Positions 32,329 through 40,690 of a stretch of DNA of 49,027 nt are shown in pieces. The notes under the pieces were generated by a model that worked only from the letters and a program-made list of their open reading frames with translations, was not told the origin of the DNA and did no database searches. The number at the start of each line of letters is the position of its first letter. Within the stretch, counting starts at the first letter, position 1. The DNA is from Solirubrobacterales bacterium (GTDB taxonomy: Bacteria > Actinomycetota > Thermoleophilia > Solirubrobacterales > JACPNS01), in contig JACPNS010000009.1 of NCBI GenBank assembly GCA_016185345.1, forward strand, positions 1-49,027, read 5' to 3'. Made by a program: the position numbers and the translations under genes.

Positions 32329-33249
32329 TTATCCCCCGTCGAGCTGTAGGAGCTGCTCAGCGGTCACCTGGAGGGTCGTGTGCTCAACCTCGAACTCAGC
32401 CTTGAGCATCTTTTCGATAGCCCTTCGCGTGTCATCCACGACGCATGTGGCATCGACCGTTACGTGCGCGGCCAGCGCCGGGAAGCCCGAAGTAATGGAC
32501 CAGATGTGCAGGTCATGCACCTCTCGCACGCCGGGCACGCGCGCGATCGCCATGCCCACGGCTTCCACGTCCATGCCCTCCGGGGCGCGCTCGAGCAAGA
32601 CCTCGATCGGCTCGCGGATCAGGCGCCAGGAGGAGATCAGGATCAGCACTGAGATCAGGAGGCCAACGATCGGGTCAAGCTCGTTCCAGCCGGTCAGCAC
32701 GATGCCCAGACCGGCGATCACAACGCCGAGCGAGCCGAGTGCGTCGGCGACCGAATGGCGCAGCACGCCTTCGAGATTGATGTCGCTGCGGTCGCCTCGC
32801 ACAAGGACCCATGTGGCCACAGCATTGCCGAGGAGGCCGAGGCCACCGAAGAGAAACACGCCCAGGCCATCGATCTCGGGAGGCTCGGAAAAACGGCCAA
32901 TGGCTTCGTACGCGATGTAGATCGAAATCGCGACTAGCGCGAGGCCGTTGATCAGCGCGGCAAGAATCTCCACGCGTCCGAGGCCGAACGTGCCGCGTCC
33001 ACTCGCTGGCCTGGCTGCCACCTTGGCCGCGGCGATTCCGAGTGCGATCGCCAACACATCCGAGAGAACGTGCCCGGCGTCCGCGAGCAGCGCGAGCGAG
33101 CCCGTGAGCCACGCGCCGATGATTCCGAGCGCCAGCATGGCGATGTTGATGACCAGCGCCTGGACCATGCGGCGGGTGTTGTCCGTGCGCGATCCACCTC
33201 CATCTGAATGGGCATGGCCGTGCGAATGCGCGTGAGCGGGTCCGTGCAT
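32329..33249 (-). CDS. Cation diffusion facilitator (Zn/Co exporter)
   Basis: A CDF-family metal/proton antiporter of 306 residues from ATG 33249; the frame is open to 33315. The N-terminus is His-rich (HAHSHGHAHS). Six helices follow, with metal-site motifs ALLADAGHVLSD near 52-63 and HSVADALGS near 160-168. The cytoplasmic C-terminal domain has EVHDLHIWSITSGFPALAAH near 240-259, typical of CzcD/ZitB-like proteins. The gene diverges from the YgfZ-like gene 58 bp away. The metal is most likely Zn or Co; that is from the family. Confidence 0.9.
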   Translation of the reverse strand: MHGPAHAHSHGHAHSDGGGSRTDNTRRMVQALVINIAMLALGIIGAWLTGSLALLADAGHVLSDVLAIALGIAAAKVAARPASGRGTFGLGRVEILAALINGLALVAISIYIAYEAIGRFSEPPEIDGLGVFLFGGLGLLGNAVATWVLVRGDRSDINLEGVLRHSVADALGSLGVVIAGLGIVLTGWNELDPIVGLLISVLILISSWRLIREPIEVLLERAPEGMDVEAVGMAIARVPGVREVHDLHIWSITSGFPALAAHVTVDATCVVDDTRRAIEKMLKAEFEVEHTTLQVTAEQLLQLDGG

Positions 33250-33307
33250 GCCCTTCAAATTATCGAGCGGGGTCGGCGGTCTCGATCGGGAGTACGATGT
33301 TGTTTCG

Positions 33308-34219
33308 ATGAACACCGAACTAACAACCGGCTACCTGCGTGCGACGGACCCCGCAGTTCTCGTGCTGCGCGGCGACGACGCCGGCGAGTTCCTCAATGGC
33401 CAGGTGACCAACGATGTCGGGTCGCTGACCGATGGTGAATCCCGCTACGCGCTGCTGCTCACCCCCAAGGGCAAGATCCGCGCGGACATGCGAATCGCGC
33501 GTGACGGCGACGAGACCGTTGTCGTCACCAGCGGCGAGCACCTGCCGGTGATCCGCCACATGATCGATACGTACAGGATCGGCTATTTCTTCTCGACAAC
33601 CGACGCCACCGGCGAGTATGCGCTTGTCCAGTTGATCGGCCCCGACGCCGTCCCTGCACTTGAACGCATCACGCTGCCGTTTGTCGAGCTTGAATCGCCG
33701 ATGGGCGTGGATCTGCTCGTCGAGTCGGCCGAGGCGGCGGCATTGATCGACGAGCTGACGGCCCAGGGCATCGCTGAGTTCACGCCCGAGCAGCACGAGA
33801 CGGCGCGCGTCGAGTACGGCGTGCCGGCATTCGGCAGCGAACTCAACGAGGACACCTTCCCCGCCGAAGCCTCACTCGAGAGCCGCGCGGTGAGCTTTGA
33901 GAAGGGTTGCTACGTTGGCCAGGAGACAGTCGCCCGCATGCACTGGAAGGGCAAGCCCAACCGTCATCTGCGCATCCTGCGTTCCGAGAAGCCCCTGACG
34001 CCGGGGGCCTCTGTGACGATGCCCGACGGTAAGGAGCTTGGAAATGTGGGCACGTCGACCGTCGCGACCACCGGTGAACCCATTGCTCTGGCGATTCTTC
34101 GCCGCGAGGCCGAGCCGGGTTTGGTCGTGAGAGCAGGCGGCATCGATGCAACGATCGTTGAGGTTCCGGAGCTGGCAAATGCAAAGCTCCGAATCAGACG
34201 GCCGGTCAGAGGTGTTTGA
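33308..34219 (+). CDS. ygfZ: YgfZ/GcvT-like folate-binding protein
   Basis: A 303-residue protein of the YgfZ group, which binds folate and supports Fe-S enzyme repair or assembly. It has GQVTNDVGSL near 31-40, the signature KGCYVGQETVAR near 200-211, and a C-terminal GcvT-like barrel. ATG 33308 is chosen over the upstream frame at 33248. A TACGAT box ends 9 bp before the ATG and there is no ribosome site, so the transcript may be leaderless. It is one of the core genes of the region. Confidence 0.9.
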   Translation: MNTELTTGYLRATDPAVLVLRGDDAGEFLNGQVTNDVGSLTDGESRYALLLTPKGKIRADMRIARDGDETVVVTSGEHLPVIRHMIDTYRIGYFFSTTDATGEYALVQLIGPDAVPALERITLPFVELESPMGVDLLVESAEAAALIDELTAQGIAEFTPEQHETARVEYGVPAFGSELNEDTFPAEASLESRAVSFEKGCYVGQETVARMHWKGKPNRHLRILRSEKPLTPGASVTMPDGKELGNVGTSTVATTGEPIALAILRREAEPGLVVRAGGIDATIVEVPELANAKLRIRRPVRGV

Positions 34220-34321
34220 TCTTTTGAGGATGCCGATACGTATTCATGCATGTACGCAATGGGTGGCCATCCGCCCAGTCGGCAAGTACGCTGTAAGTCA
34301 ATCCCAGAACGGAGGTCCGAC

Positions 34322-34558
34322 ATGGCAGCAGTAAGCCAACAGCCCGTAGGCGCTGAGCTCGACCGACTCGAAGAGTCAGAAGCCAAGGCATGGCGCATTT
34401 ACTCCAAGAGCCTTGAGGGCCTCAACGGAGACGCCTACAACGAGGCAGAGGACCGTTCATGGGAGCGCCTTCAGCGCAAACTCGGGCAGATCGCCTCACG
34501 CCGCGAAGAACTCGGCGCTTCTGGTCACACCCACAACACAACGGGCGGCCAGTCCTGA
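34322..34558 (+). CDS. Small protein, unknown function
   Basis: A 78-residue soluble, strongly charged protein that is mostly helical (ELDRLEESEAKAWRIYSKS and SWERLQRKLGQIASRREE). GGAGG sits before ATG 34322. I do not recognise a family, though similar small helical proteins occur in actinobacteria. Its stop overlaps the possible CTG start of the cytochrome c gene (CTGA at 34555), which suggests coupling. It lies in the heme A/cytochrome region but I see no heme or metal motif. Confidence 0.7.
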   Translation: MAAVSQQPVGAELDRLEESEAKAWRIYSKSLEGLNGDAYNEAEDRSWERLQRKLGQIASRREELGASGHTHNTTGGQS

Positions 34559-34890
34559 AATCTTTCCCCACCGTCATTGTCGTGGGCGCGCTGGCGGCGT
34601 CATCGACACTGACTGCGTGCGGTGGGAGTACTCCTTCTGCCACCGGGGCAAATCCCGGCGACGGCAAATTGATCTTCACCAACTCGTGCGGCTCGTGTCA
34701 CACGCTCGGCGCTGCCGGAACCAACGGCAGCAACGGCCCAGTGCTGACATCGAGCGCGCTTACGGCAGCCGAGGTCTCGATGCAGGTCCTGCGCGGCGGC
34801 GGCGGAATGCCCTCGTTTGACGGCGATCTCACCGATCAACAGATCAAGGCCGTATCTGAGTTCGTCGCCGAGAACGACGGCTCCAACTAA
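34555..34890 (+). CDS. Cytochrome c lipoprotein
   Basis: A small class I cytochrome c with lipobox LTAC near 19-22, heme motif CGSCH near 45-49, and GGGGMPSF carrying the axial Met near 83. The lipoprotein signal KSFPTVIVVGALAASSTLTA starts at once after a CTG at 34555, which overlaps the stop of the preceding gene (CTGA). No ATG, GTG or TTG lies near; ATG 34459 would add 32 non-signal residues. So a CTG start with coupling is likely. It is exported and lipid-anchored; it may carry electrons to the terminal oxidase. The heme A synthase gene follows 26 bp later. Confidence 0.8.
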   Translation: MKSFPTVIVVGALAASSTLTACGGSTPSATGANPGDGKLIFTNSCGSCHTLGAAGTNGSNGPVLTSSALTAAEVSMQVLRGGGGMPSFDGDLTDQQIKAVSEFVAENDGSN

Positions 34891-34916
34891 CTCGCCTTCT
34901 CCTAGAGTCCCTCTCG

Positions 34917-35891
34917 ATGTTCGCCCGCCTGCGCGAGAAGACCAACGGCTTCACAGTCACGCCTGAGCAGTTCACGAAGATCGCCTTCGTTGGCGTGCTT
35001 ATGCTCACGCTGATCGTTGCCACCGGCTCAGGCGTGCGCCTGACTGATTCTGGACTGGGCTGTCCGGACTGGCCGCGTTGTTACGGCAAGGCCTATCCCC
35101 CGGCCGACTTGAATTCGATCCTTGAATTCGGCAACCGGGTGCTTTCCGGGCTGGTCGGACTCGGGACGTTTCTCGTTGCTTTCGCGGCAATGCGTCGCAG
35201 GCCCTATCGGCGCGACCTGGCGCTGCTGGCCTGGTTCCTGCCGCTCGGCGCGATGATTCAGGCCGTGCTCGGCGCACTGAGCGTCGAGAGCGAGCTGAAG
35301 TACGAGTGGGTGATGGCGCACTTCACAGGTTCGATGATCATTGCAATCGCTGGCGTTGCGCTGATCTGGCGATCAATGCACGAGCCGGGTTCGCGCCCGC
35401 GCTCAGACGACAAGCTCGCCGTGTGGTCGATCCGCGGCTTGGTCGTATTCACGGCAGCTGCATGGATCAGCGGAATGGCGACCACCGCAGCTGGCCCCCA
35501 CGCCGGAGGCAATCCCGGCGAGGTCGACCGCTGGGAGCCGCGTGGCGGCGACTCGCTCGAATGGGTCGTGCATCGCCACGGCCGAGTTGCGGACGTGCTC
35601 GGAATTCTTGCCGTAGGCGTCTGGCTGTTGCTCTGGCGCCGGAAGGCTTCGCGTGAGCTACGGCTCAACTCGACCATCTTTGTGGTGCTGGTTGGAATCC
35701 AGGGCCTGATCGGGTCGATCCAGTGGAATCAGCAACTGCCTGCCGAGCTCGTCTGGCTGCATGTGATCTTCGGAACGCTCTGCTGGATCTCGGCGCTGTG
35801 GTTCGCGTGCGTGGCGGGACGGCTCAGACCGGCAGACGAACGGGAAGAAGCCCCGTCCGACTACGAGAGAAAGCCACTCAGCGCGTCGTAA
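34917..35891 (+). CDS. ctaA: Heme A synthase (COX15/CtaA)
   Basis: A 324-residue, eight-helix membrane enzyme that oxidises the heme O methyl group to make heme A for cytochrome oxidase. The family part TGSGVRLTDSGLGCPDWPRCYG lies near 41-62, with two Cys in the first loop. HFTGSMIIA near 141-149 and HRHGRVADVLG near 224-234 carry heme-ligand His. Its last 31 bp overlap the convergent mntH gene. It follows the cytochrome c lipoprotein gene. Confidence 0.9.
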   Translation: MFARLREKTNGFTVTPEQFTKIAFVGVLMLTLIVATGSGVRLTDSGLGCPDWPRCYGKAYPPADLNSILEFGNRVLSGLVGLGTFLVAFAAMRRRPYRRDLALLAWFLPLGAMIQAVLGALSVESELKYEWVMAHFTGSMIIAIAGVALIWRSMHEPGSRPRSDDKLAVWSIRGLVVFTAAAWISGMATTAAGPHAGGNPGEVDRWEPRGGDSLEWVVHRHGRVADVLGILAVGVWLLLWRRKASRELRLNSTIFVVLVGIQGLIGSIQWNQQLPAELVWLHVIFGTLCWISALWFACVAGRLRPADEREEAPSDYERKPLSAS

Positions 35892-37186
35892 AGCAGAAAG
35901 ACGTTCAGCGCCGAGATGATCGCGGCAACCACGCTGATCGCGATCGTCGTGATTCGACGGTTCACGAGATCGCCCATGACCATCTTGTCACGCGTGATGA
36001 GGATCAACGGGATCAGCGCGAACGGTATTCCGAAGGAGAGCACTATCTGCGAGTAGACCAGCGCCTCGGTCGTGTTCACGCCGAGTGCCAGAACTAAAAG
36101 TGCCGGAGCCATCGTGATCAGGCGGCGGATCGTCAGCGGGATTCGCCAGCCCATGAAGCCAGACATCACGACCTGGCCCGCGTATGTTCCGACGCTCGAC
36201 GATGAAAAGCCCGACGCCATCAACGCGACACCAAAAGCGAGCGCTGCCCCCCCACCCACGAGCGTTCCGAGCTCACCGTGGATGCTGATCAGGTCATTGA
36301 TTTGTTCAAGTCCCGGCACGTGAAACAGCGCAGCCGCGATGCAGAGCATCGAAAGATTGACGACGCCGGCGATGCCCAGGCCGACGAAACAGTCGAGTCG
36401 GTTGTACTTGAGCAGCGTGCGCATCTCGTGCTTGTTGCTCGGACGGATGCGGTTTTTCTGTAGGGCCGAGTGCAGGTAGACGACATGCGGCATTACCGTC
36501 GCACCAATGATGCCCACGGCAAGTGCGAGTGCGCCGGTACCGCTGAGACTGGGGATCACACCCTGGGCGATCGCTGGGTAGTCCTGATCCCCAGCTGCGA
36601 AGAACGTGTAGATGAAGCCCAGACCGATCAATGCGAGCAGCGCCATGATTGCCAGCTCGAACTTGCGGTATCCGCGTTGCTCGAGGGCGAGTATCCCGAA
36701 GGCTACGACCGCCGTGATCAGACCAGCTGGAAACAACCCGATACCGAAGATCAAATACAGCCCGATCGCGGCCCCGACAAACTCGGCAAGGTCAGTGGCC
36801 ATGGCGACGATCTCGGCCTGCAGCCAGAGGAAGAAGTTGGTCTTCTTGCCGAAGCGTTCGTGGCAGAGCTCGGGCAGGCTGCGGCCCGTGAAGAGCCCGG
36901 CTTTTGACGTGAGGTACTGAACAAGGATCGCCATCAGATTGGCCATCAGGATCACCCAGACCAGCTGGTAACCGAACTGCGCCCCTGCCGCAAAGTTGGT
37001 GGCGAAATTGCCCGGATCGACGTACGCGACGGAGGCTACGAACGCGGGGCCAAGAATCGCCACCGTGCCTCGGATACGACCCTTGGAGAGCTTCTCCGAG
37101 AGCACGCTGTTGGGATCCAGTGCCAACGAATCGGCGAGCCCGAGACCGGGCGCTTCTGGCTCGACTGATGGTTCTCTCAAGTTCAT
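35861..37186 (-). CDS. mntH: NRAMP-family Mn2+/H+ transporter
   Basis: A 441-residue NRAMP transporter with eleven or so helices. DPGNFATNFAAGAQFGY near 56-72 is the helix 1 metal-site motif (Asp and Asn ligands), and MPHVVYLHSALQ near 232-243 holds the helix 6 motif (MPH). It shares a short intergenic region with the DtxR/MntR-type regulator at 37241, which carries an inverted repeat that may be the operator. Thus Mn repression is probable. Its 3' end overlaps ctaA by 31 bp on the other strand. Confidence 0.9.
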   Translation of the reverse strand: MNLREPSVEPEAPGLGLADSLALDPNSVLSEKLSKGRIRGTVAILGPAFVASVAYVDPGNFATNFAAGAQFGYQLVWVILMANLMAILVQYLTSKAGLFTGRSLPELCHERFGKKTNFFLWLQAEIVAMATDLAEFVGAAIGLYLIFGIGLFPAGLITAVVAFGILALEQRGYRKFELAIMALLALIGLGFIYTFFAAGDQDYPAIAQGVIPSLSGTGALALAVGIIGATVMPHVVYLHSALQKNRIRPSNKHEMRTLLKYNRLDCFVGLGIAGVVNLSMLCIAAALFHVPGLEQINDLISIHGELGTLVGGGAALAFGVALMASGFSSSSVGTYAGQVVMSGFMGWRIPLTIRRLITMAPALLVLALGVNTTEALVYSQIVLSFGIPFALIPLILITRDKMVMGDLVNRRITTIAISVVAAIISALNVFLLYDALSGFLS

Positions 37187-37219
37187 ATCGTGGCTTATCT
37201 AATACAAAAGTTTGGCATA

Positions 37220-37232
37220 CCTAGAAATTAGG
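37220..37232. promoter_or_regulatory. Candidate DtxR/MntR operator
   Basis: cctagaaattagg is an imperfect palindrome (CCTA-N5-TAGG) in the 54-bp space between the divergent mntH and regulator genes. DtxR/MntR proteins bind such A/T-centred palindromes, and the site could control both promoters. Binding is inferred from position and form only. Confidence 0.45.
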
Positions 37233-37240
37233 CAGGGCAC

Positions 37241-37930
37241 ATGTATGATCGCGTTGTGTCCACCGAGGTTCAGCACCGCTCTCCAGCCGTCGAGGACTAC
37301 CTCAAGGCGATCTACTCGCTGACCGTCGCCAGCGAAACCGCTTCAACAAACGATGTCGCGGCGCGGTTGGGCGTCTCTACGGGATCGGTTTCGGCAATGA
37401 TCAGCAAGCTTGCCGACGAAGAACTGGTCACGCACGAGCCGTACCGAGGTGCCGGACTGACCGAGGAAGGACGCCAGATCGCACTGCGCGTAGTGCGCAG
37501 GCACCGCCTGATCGAGCTCTTTCTCGCCAGCTCACTTGAGATGCCCTGGGAGGACCTCCACGACGAGGCTGAGATCCTCGAGCACGCTATGTCCGACCGT
37601 CTGATCGACCTGATCGCTAAGCGACTCGGCGACCCGCAGTTCGATCCCCATGGCGACCCTATCCCCTCTCAAAATCTGACGATCGAGTTGCGCCCGACGA
37701 TCAGCCTTGCCTCACTCAACCCGGGAGCCGAGGCGATCTTCGTCCGCGTCTCGGACTCTGACCCAGATATGTTGCGATTCCTTTCGGCTCAGGGCATCAG
37801 CATCGGCGACCGCGTTGAAATGATCGGAAAGCAGCCATTCGGCGGTCCGTTGATCGTGCGCATTGCCGGCGGCGAGCATTCTCTCGGACTGACGCTTGCT
37901 CGTGCCATGCATGTCTCCGTGGACGGCTGA
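37241..37930 (+). CDS. DtxR/MntR-family metal-dependent repressor
   Basis: A 229-residue regulator of the DtxR family. The winged helix is at about 10-70 (AVEDYLKAIYSL, VAARLGVSTGSVSAMISKL). The metal-binding/dimer domain is at about 75-140, with HRLIELFLA and the EILEHAMSDRL His/Glu cluster. A C-terminal FeoA/SH3-like domain runs from about 150-229. Divergence from mntH suggests it controls Mn uptake; iron control is possible. ATG 37241 or GTG 37256 could be the start. The methyltransferase gene follows after one base. Confidence 0.85.
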   Translation: MYDRVVSTEVQHRSPAVEDYLKAIYSLTVASETASTNDVAARLGVSTGSVSAMISKLADEELVTHEPYRGAGLTEEGRQIALRVVRRHRLIELFLASSLEMPWEDLHDEAEILEHAMSDRLIDLIAKRLGDPQFDPHGDPIPSQNLTIELRPTISLASLNPGAEAIFVRVSDSDPDMLRFLSAQGISIGDRVEMIGKQPFGGPLIVRIAGGEHSLGLTLARAMHVSVDG

Positions 37931-37931
37931 A

Positions 37932-38585
37932 ATGGCCGCTGATTTCGTCCCGGCCGCCGGACGGGCGTCGCTGACCCGCTTTTACGACACGGCGATTGCC
38001 ATGCTCGCCCGTGAACACCTACTTCGCGGCGGCGTTGTCAGAGAGATTCGCTCGGCGACCGATCGGATTCATGCGCCCCGCGTCCTCGAGCTTGGCTGCG
38101 GAACCGGCTCGCTCTCAATTGCTCTCGCGGAGGACTTGAACGATGCGACGGTTACCGGTGTTGAATTGGATCCCCTTGCGCTGTCGATCGCGCAGCGCAA
38201 GCCTGGTGCGGGGCAAGTTGAGTGGCTGGAGGGAAACGTCTTGCACGACCCCCCCTCGCCCGGAACCTGGGACTGCGTCGTGATTTCCTTGGTACTCCAC
38301 CACTTGAAGCCTGCAGACCAACCCACTGCAATCTCGCAGGCGCTGGTCGCGTTGCGCCCGGGAGGCACGCTTCATGTCGTTGACTTCGCGCCGCCCGCAA
38401 ACAGGGTCGCGCGAATTGGCTGGCCGATTCTGCAACGCATCGACGGCGTCGAGAACACCACGCCGCTGGGGGAAGGCGCGCTCCCGTCGATGATCGACCG
38501 ATCCGGGTTTGTGAATCGAACTCTTGTACAGCGTTACAACACGATCTTCGGCACCAACGAGCAGTACCGCGCTACGGCTGGTTGA
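37932..38585 (+). CDS. Class I SAM-dependent methyltransferase
   Basis: A 217-residue methyltransferase with SAM motif VLELGCGTGSL near 51-61, acidic motif II GVELDP near 77-82, and WDCVVISLVLHHL near 114-126. It resembles UbiE/phospholipid-type methylases (RFYDTAIAML at the N-terminus), but the substrate is unknown. ATG 37932 lies one base after the regulator stop, so the genes are co-transcribed. Its 3' end overlaps the convergent lipoprotein gene by 14 bp. Confidence 0.8.
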   Translation: MAADFVPAAGRASLTRFYDTAIAMLAREHLLRGGVVREIRSATDRIHAPRVLELGCGTGSLSIALAEDLNDATVTGVELDPLALSIAQRKPGAGQVEWLEGNVLHDPPSPGTWDCVVISLVLHHLKPADQPTAISQALVALRPGGTLHVVDFAPPANRVARIGWPILQRIDGVENTTPLGEGALPSMIDRSGFVNRTLVQRYNTIFGTNEQYRATAG

Positions 38586-38973
38586 GATCCTGCTGGGCGC
38601 TCGCGCGCTCGGGTCCGACTTCGACGAGCTCCCCCTCAGATGCACTCTTGTCGGCCGAGATCGAGAGTTCGCCCGGCTTGAGCGTCTGCTTGAAGTTGAA
38701 GGTCTGTCCGCTGCCGACCGAAACCTCGCGGTCGAACTGCTCGCTTGAGAAGAGAACATTCTGGGTCACGCCGGTTTGATTGGTGATGACGAACCGCGTC
38801 GGGCCGGCGCCAAATGGATTCGGCGAGAGCGCGATTGCGTCCTCGGCGACGATCACCGAAACGCTCAGCGTTGCTGGCGGCTTGGGATCGTTCGGGTAGC
38901 TCTCGGTGCCGCAGCCGGTGAAGGCCAGCACCGCTGCGAGCACCGCGATCGCCCCCACGATTGTTTTGAGCAT
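38572..38973 (-). CDS. Small lipoprotein, cupredoxin-like
   Basis: A 133-residue lipoprotein with lipobox FTGC near 18-21 after a hydrophobic core. The mature part is beta-rich: TLSVSVIVAEDAIALSP, then PTRFVITNQTGVTQNVLF near 59-76, which resembles cupredoxin-like domains but lacks visible copper ligands. The tail is acidic and Gln-rich. ATG 38973 is chosen because it starts directly before the signal peptide; the longer frame overlaps the ccr promoter side. It diverges from ccr. Function unknown. Confidence 0.7.
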   Translation of the reverse strand: MLKTIVGAIAVLAAVLAFTGCGTESYPNDPKPPATLSVSVIVAEDAIALSPNPFGAGPTRFVITNQTGVTQNVLFSSEQFDREVSVGSGQTFNFKQTLKPGELSISADKSASEGELVEVGPERASAQQDLNQP

Positions 38974-39077
38974 CCTTCGCACCGCGGTGAAGGTTACCGT
39001 CGCCCGCAGAGCGATACGATTCGCGCCGAGTTTCCAGTCCCAAGACACTGTCAAAACGACACCCCAGAGAAAGCGCC

Positions 39078-40343
39078 ATGCCTGTACTTGAAGCAACTGA
39101 CGTAGATCTCCAGACAAGACTCGCCGACGACTCCCAGCCGCTCGGCGAACTGCCCACCTCGATGCTCGCCTGGGTCATCCGCGAGGACCGCTTCGGCGAG
39201 CCCAAGGATGCGATCAAGCTTGAAGAGATCGAGTGCCCTGAGCCCGGTCCGTTTGAGGTCGTCGTGAAGACGATGGCCGCTGGCGTCAACTTCAACAACG
39301 TCTGGGCCTCGCGCGGCGAGCCGGTAAGCCCCTTCCGCTACCACCCGGAGGACCACCACATCGGCGGATCCGACGCGTCGGGGATCGTCTGGAAGGTCGG
39401 CGAGGGCGTCACGCGCTGGAAGCCCGGTGACGAAGTCGTCGTCCACTGCAACCAGGCCAGCTACGAAGACGTCGAGGTCCACGGCCTCGACCCGCTCGCA
39501 GCTCCGAGCCAGCAGATCTGGGCCTACGAGACCACGTGGGGCAGCTTCGCGCAGTACTTCAAGGTGCAGGCGCAGCAGCTCCTGGCCAAGCCCAAGAGCC
39601 TCTCCTGGGACGAAGCCGCAAGTTACGGCCTCACATACTTCACCGCATACCGCATGCTGATGAACCGCGCCGAGCTTCAGGCCGGCCACAAGGTTCTGAT
39701 CTGGGGCGCAGCGGGTGGCCTCGGAGTCTTCGCAACGCAGCTGGTCAAGATGGCCGGCGGAAAGAGCGTCGGCGTGGTCAGCAGCGACGAGAAGGGCGAG
39801 CTGATCATGAAGCTCGGTGCCGAGGGCTACATCAACCGCAACGACTACGGATTCGCGCGCAAGGGCGGCGAGACCCCCGAAGAAGAGAAAGCGCGCTTCA
39901 AGGAGTCACGTCGCTTCGGCAAGGCCGTCGGCGAGATTCTCGGCGGCGAGCCAGACATCGTTTTCGAGCACGTCGGCAAGCAGACCTTCCCGACCAGCGT
40001 GCTGACTGTCAAGCCATTCGGCAAAGTAGTGATCTGCGGTGCGACCAGCGGATTCAATCTCGACTTCGACGTCCGCTACCTGTGGATGCGCCAGAAGGAG
40101 ATCCTCGGCAGCCACTTCGCGAACGCCTGGGAGGCCCACAAGGCCAACCAGCTGATCGAAGATGGTCAGATCAGCCCCGTGCTCTGGAAGACGATGGGCT
40201 TCGAAGACGTGCCGAATGCTCACCAGATGTTGAGCGACAATGAACACCTTGGAAAAATTGCAATCCTCGTGGGAGCGACCGAAGAAGGCCAGGGAATTAC
40301 GGCCGAAGGTCCCCGCGCGATTCGCGCAGAAGTTGGAGGCTGA
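39078..40343 (+). CDS. ccr: Crotonyl-CoA carboxylase/reductase
   Basis: A 421-residue MDR-type enzyme that carboxylates and reduces crotonyl-CoA with NADPH to ethylmalonyl-CoA. Typical parts are MAAGVNFNNVWASRGEPVS near 65-83, HIGGSDASGIVWKVGEGV near 94-111, IWGAAGGLGVFATQLVKMAG near 211-230 (NADPH site), and the late EILGSHFANAWEAHKAN. Residues in these parts match Ccr rather than simple quinone reductases. It lies 5 bp upstream of the 111-residue gene at 40349, with the Ecm gene 4.3 kb downstream, so the ethylmalonyl-CoA pathway or ethylmalonyl-CoA supply is implied. Confidence 0.9.
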   Translation: MPVLEATDVDLQTRLADDSQPLGELPTSMLAWVIREDRFGEPKDAIKLEEIECPEPGPFEVVVKTMAAGVNFNNVWASRGEPVSPFRYHPEDHHIGGSDASGIVWKVGEGVTRWKPGDEVVVHCNQASYEDVEVHGLDPLAAPSQQIWAYETTWGSFAQYFKVQAQQLLAKPKSLSWDEAASYGLTYFTAYRMLMNRAELQAGHKVLIWGAAGGLGVFATQLVKMAGGKSVGVVSSDEKGELIMKLGAEGYINRNDYGFARKGGETPEEEKARFKESRRFGKAVGEILGGEPDIVFEHVGKQTFPTSVLTVKPFGKVVICGATSGFNLDFDVRYLWMRQKEILGSHFANAWEAHKANQLIEDGQISPVLWKTMGFEDVPNAHQMLSDNEHLGKIAILVGATEEGQGITAEGPRAIRAEVGG

Positions 40344-40348
40344 ACAAG

Positions 40349-40684
40349 ATGGCCAAAGCAGTAGAAGTCGCGTGGAACCTCACGCCGTTCCGCAGTGATG
40401 AGTTCTGCGACATTCTCAAGCCCTACGCCGAACGCGTGATCAACTACGGCGCCACCGGCTTTCTTGTCGTGCGCCAGGCAGACGACGAACTGATCGTCAA
40501 GCAGTACGCCTGGTTCGAGAAGAAAGAGGACTGGGACCGTTACTGGAACTCCGAGCTGATGCAGGAGTGCCGAGCAAAGCTGCTCAGTCACTACGCCGTG
40601 CCGGTTCTGTACACGTGGCAGGAAGTCGTCACGTTCAACAAGTTCCCCGACGAAGCAGAAGTGCCAGTCGAAGTAGAGGCGTAG
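40349..40684 (+). CDS. Small protein coupled to ccr
   Basis: A 111-residue soluble protein. The form EFCDILKPYAERVINYGATGFLVVRQADDELIVKQ and WFEKKEDWDRYWNSELMQECRAKLLSHY suggests a dimeric alpha+beta barrel of the antibiotic-monooxygenase/EthD kind, but the match is from fold-like features only. It follows ccr by 5 bp and is followed by an alpha/beta hydrolase after 6 bp, so the three are one operon. It could act on or bind an intermediate of the same pathway; that is inference. Confidence 0.75.
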   Translation: MAKAVEVAWNLTPFRSDEFCDILKPYAERVINYGATGFLVVRQADDELIVKQYAWFEKKEDWDRYWNSELMQECRAKLLSHYAVPVLYTWQEVVTFNKFPDEAEVPVEVEA

Positions 40685-40690
40685 ATCACC

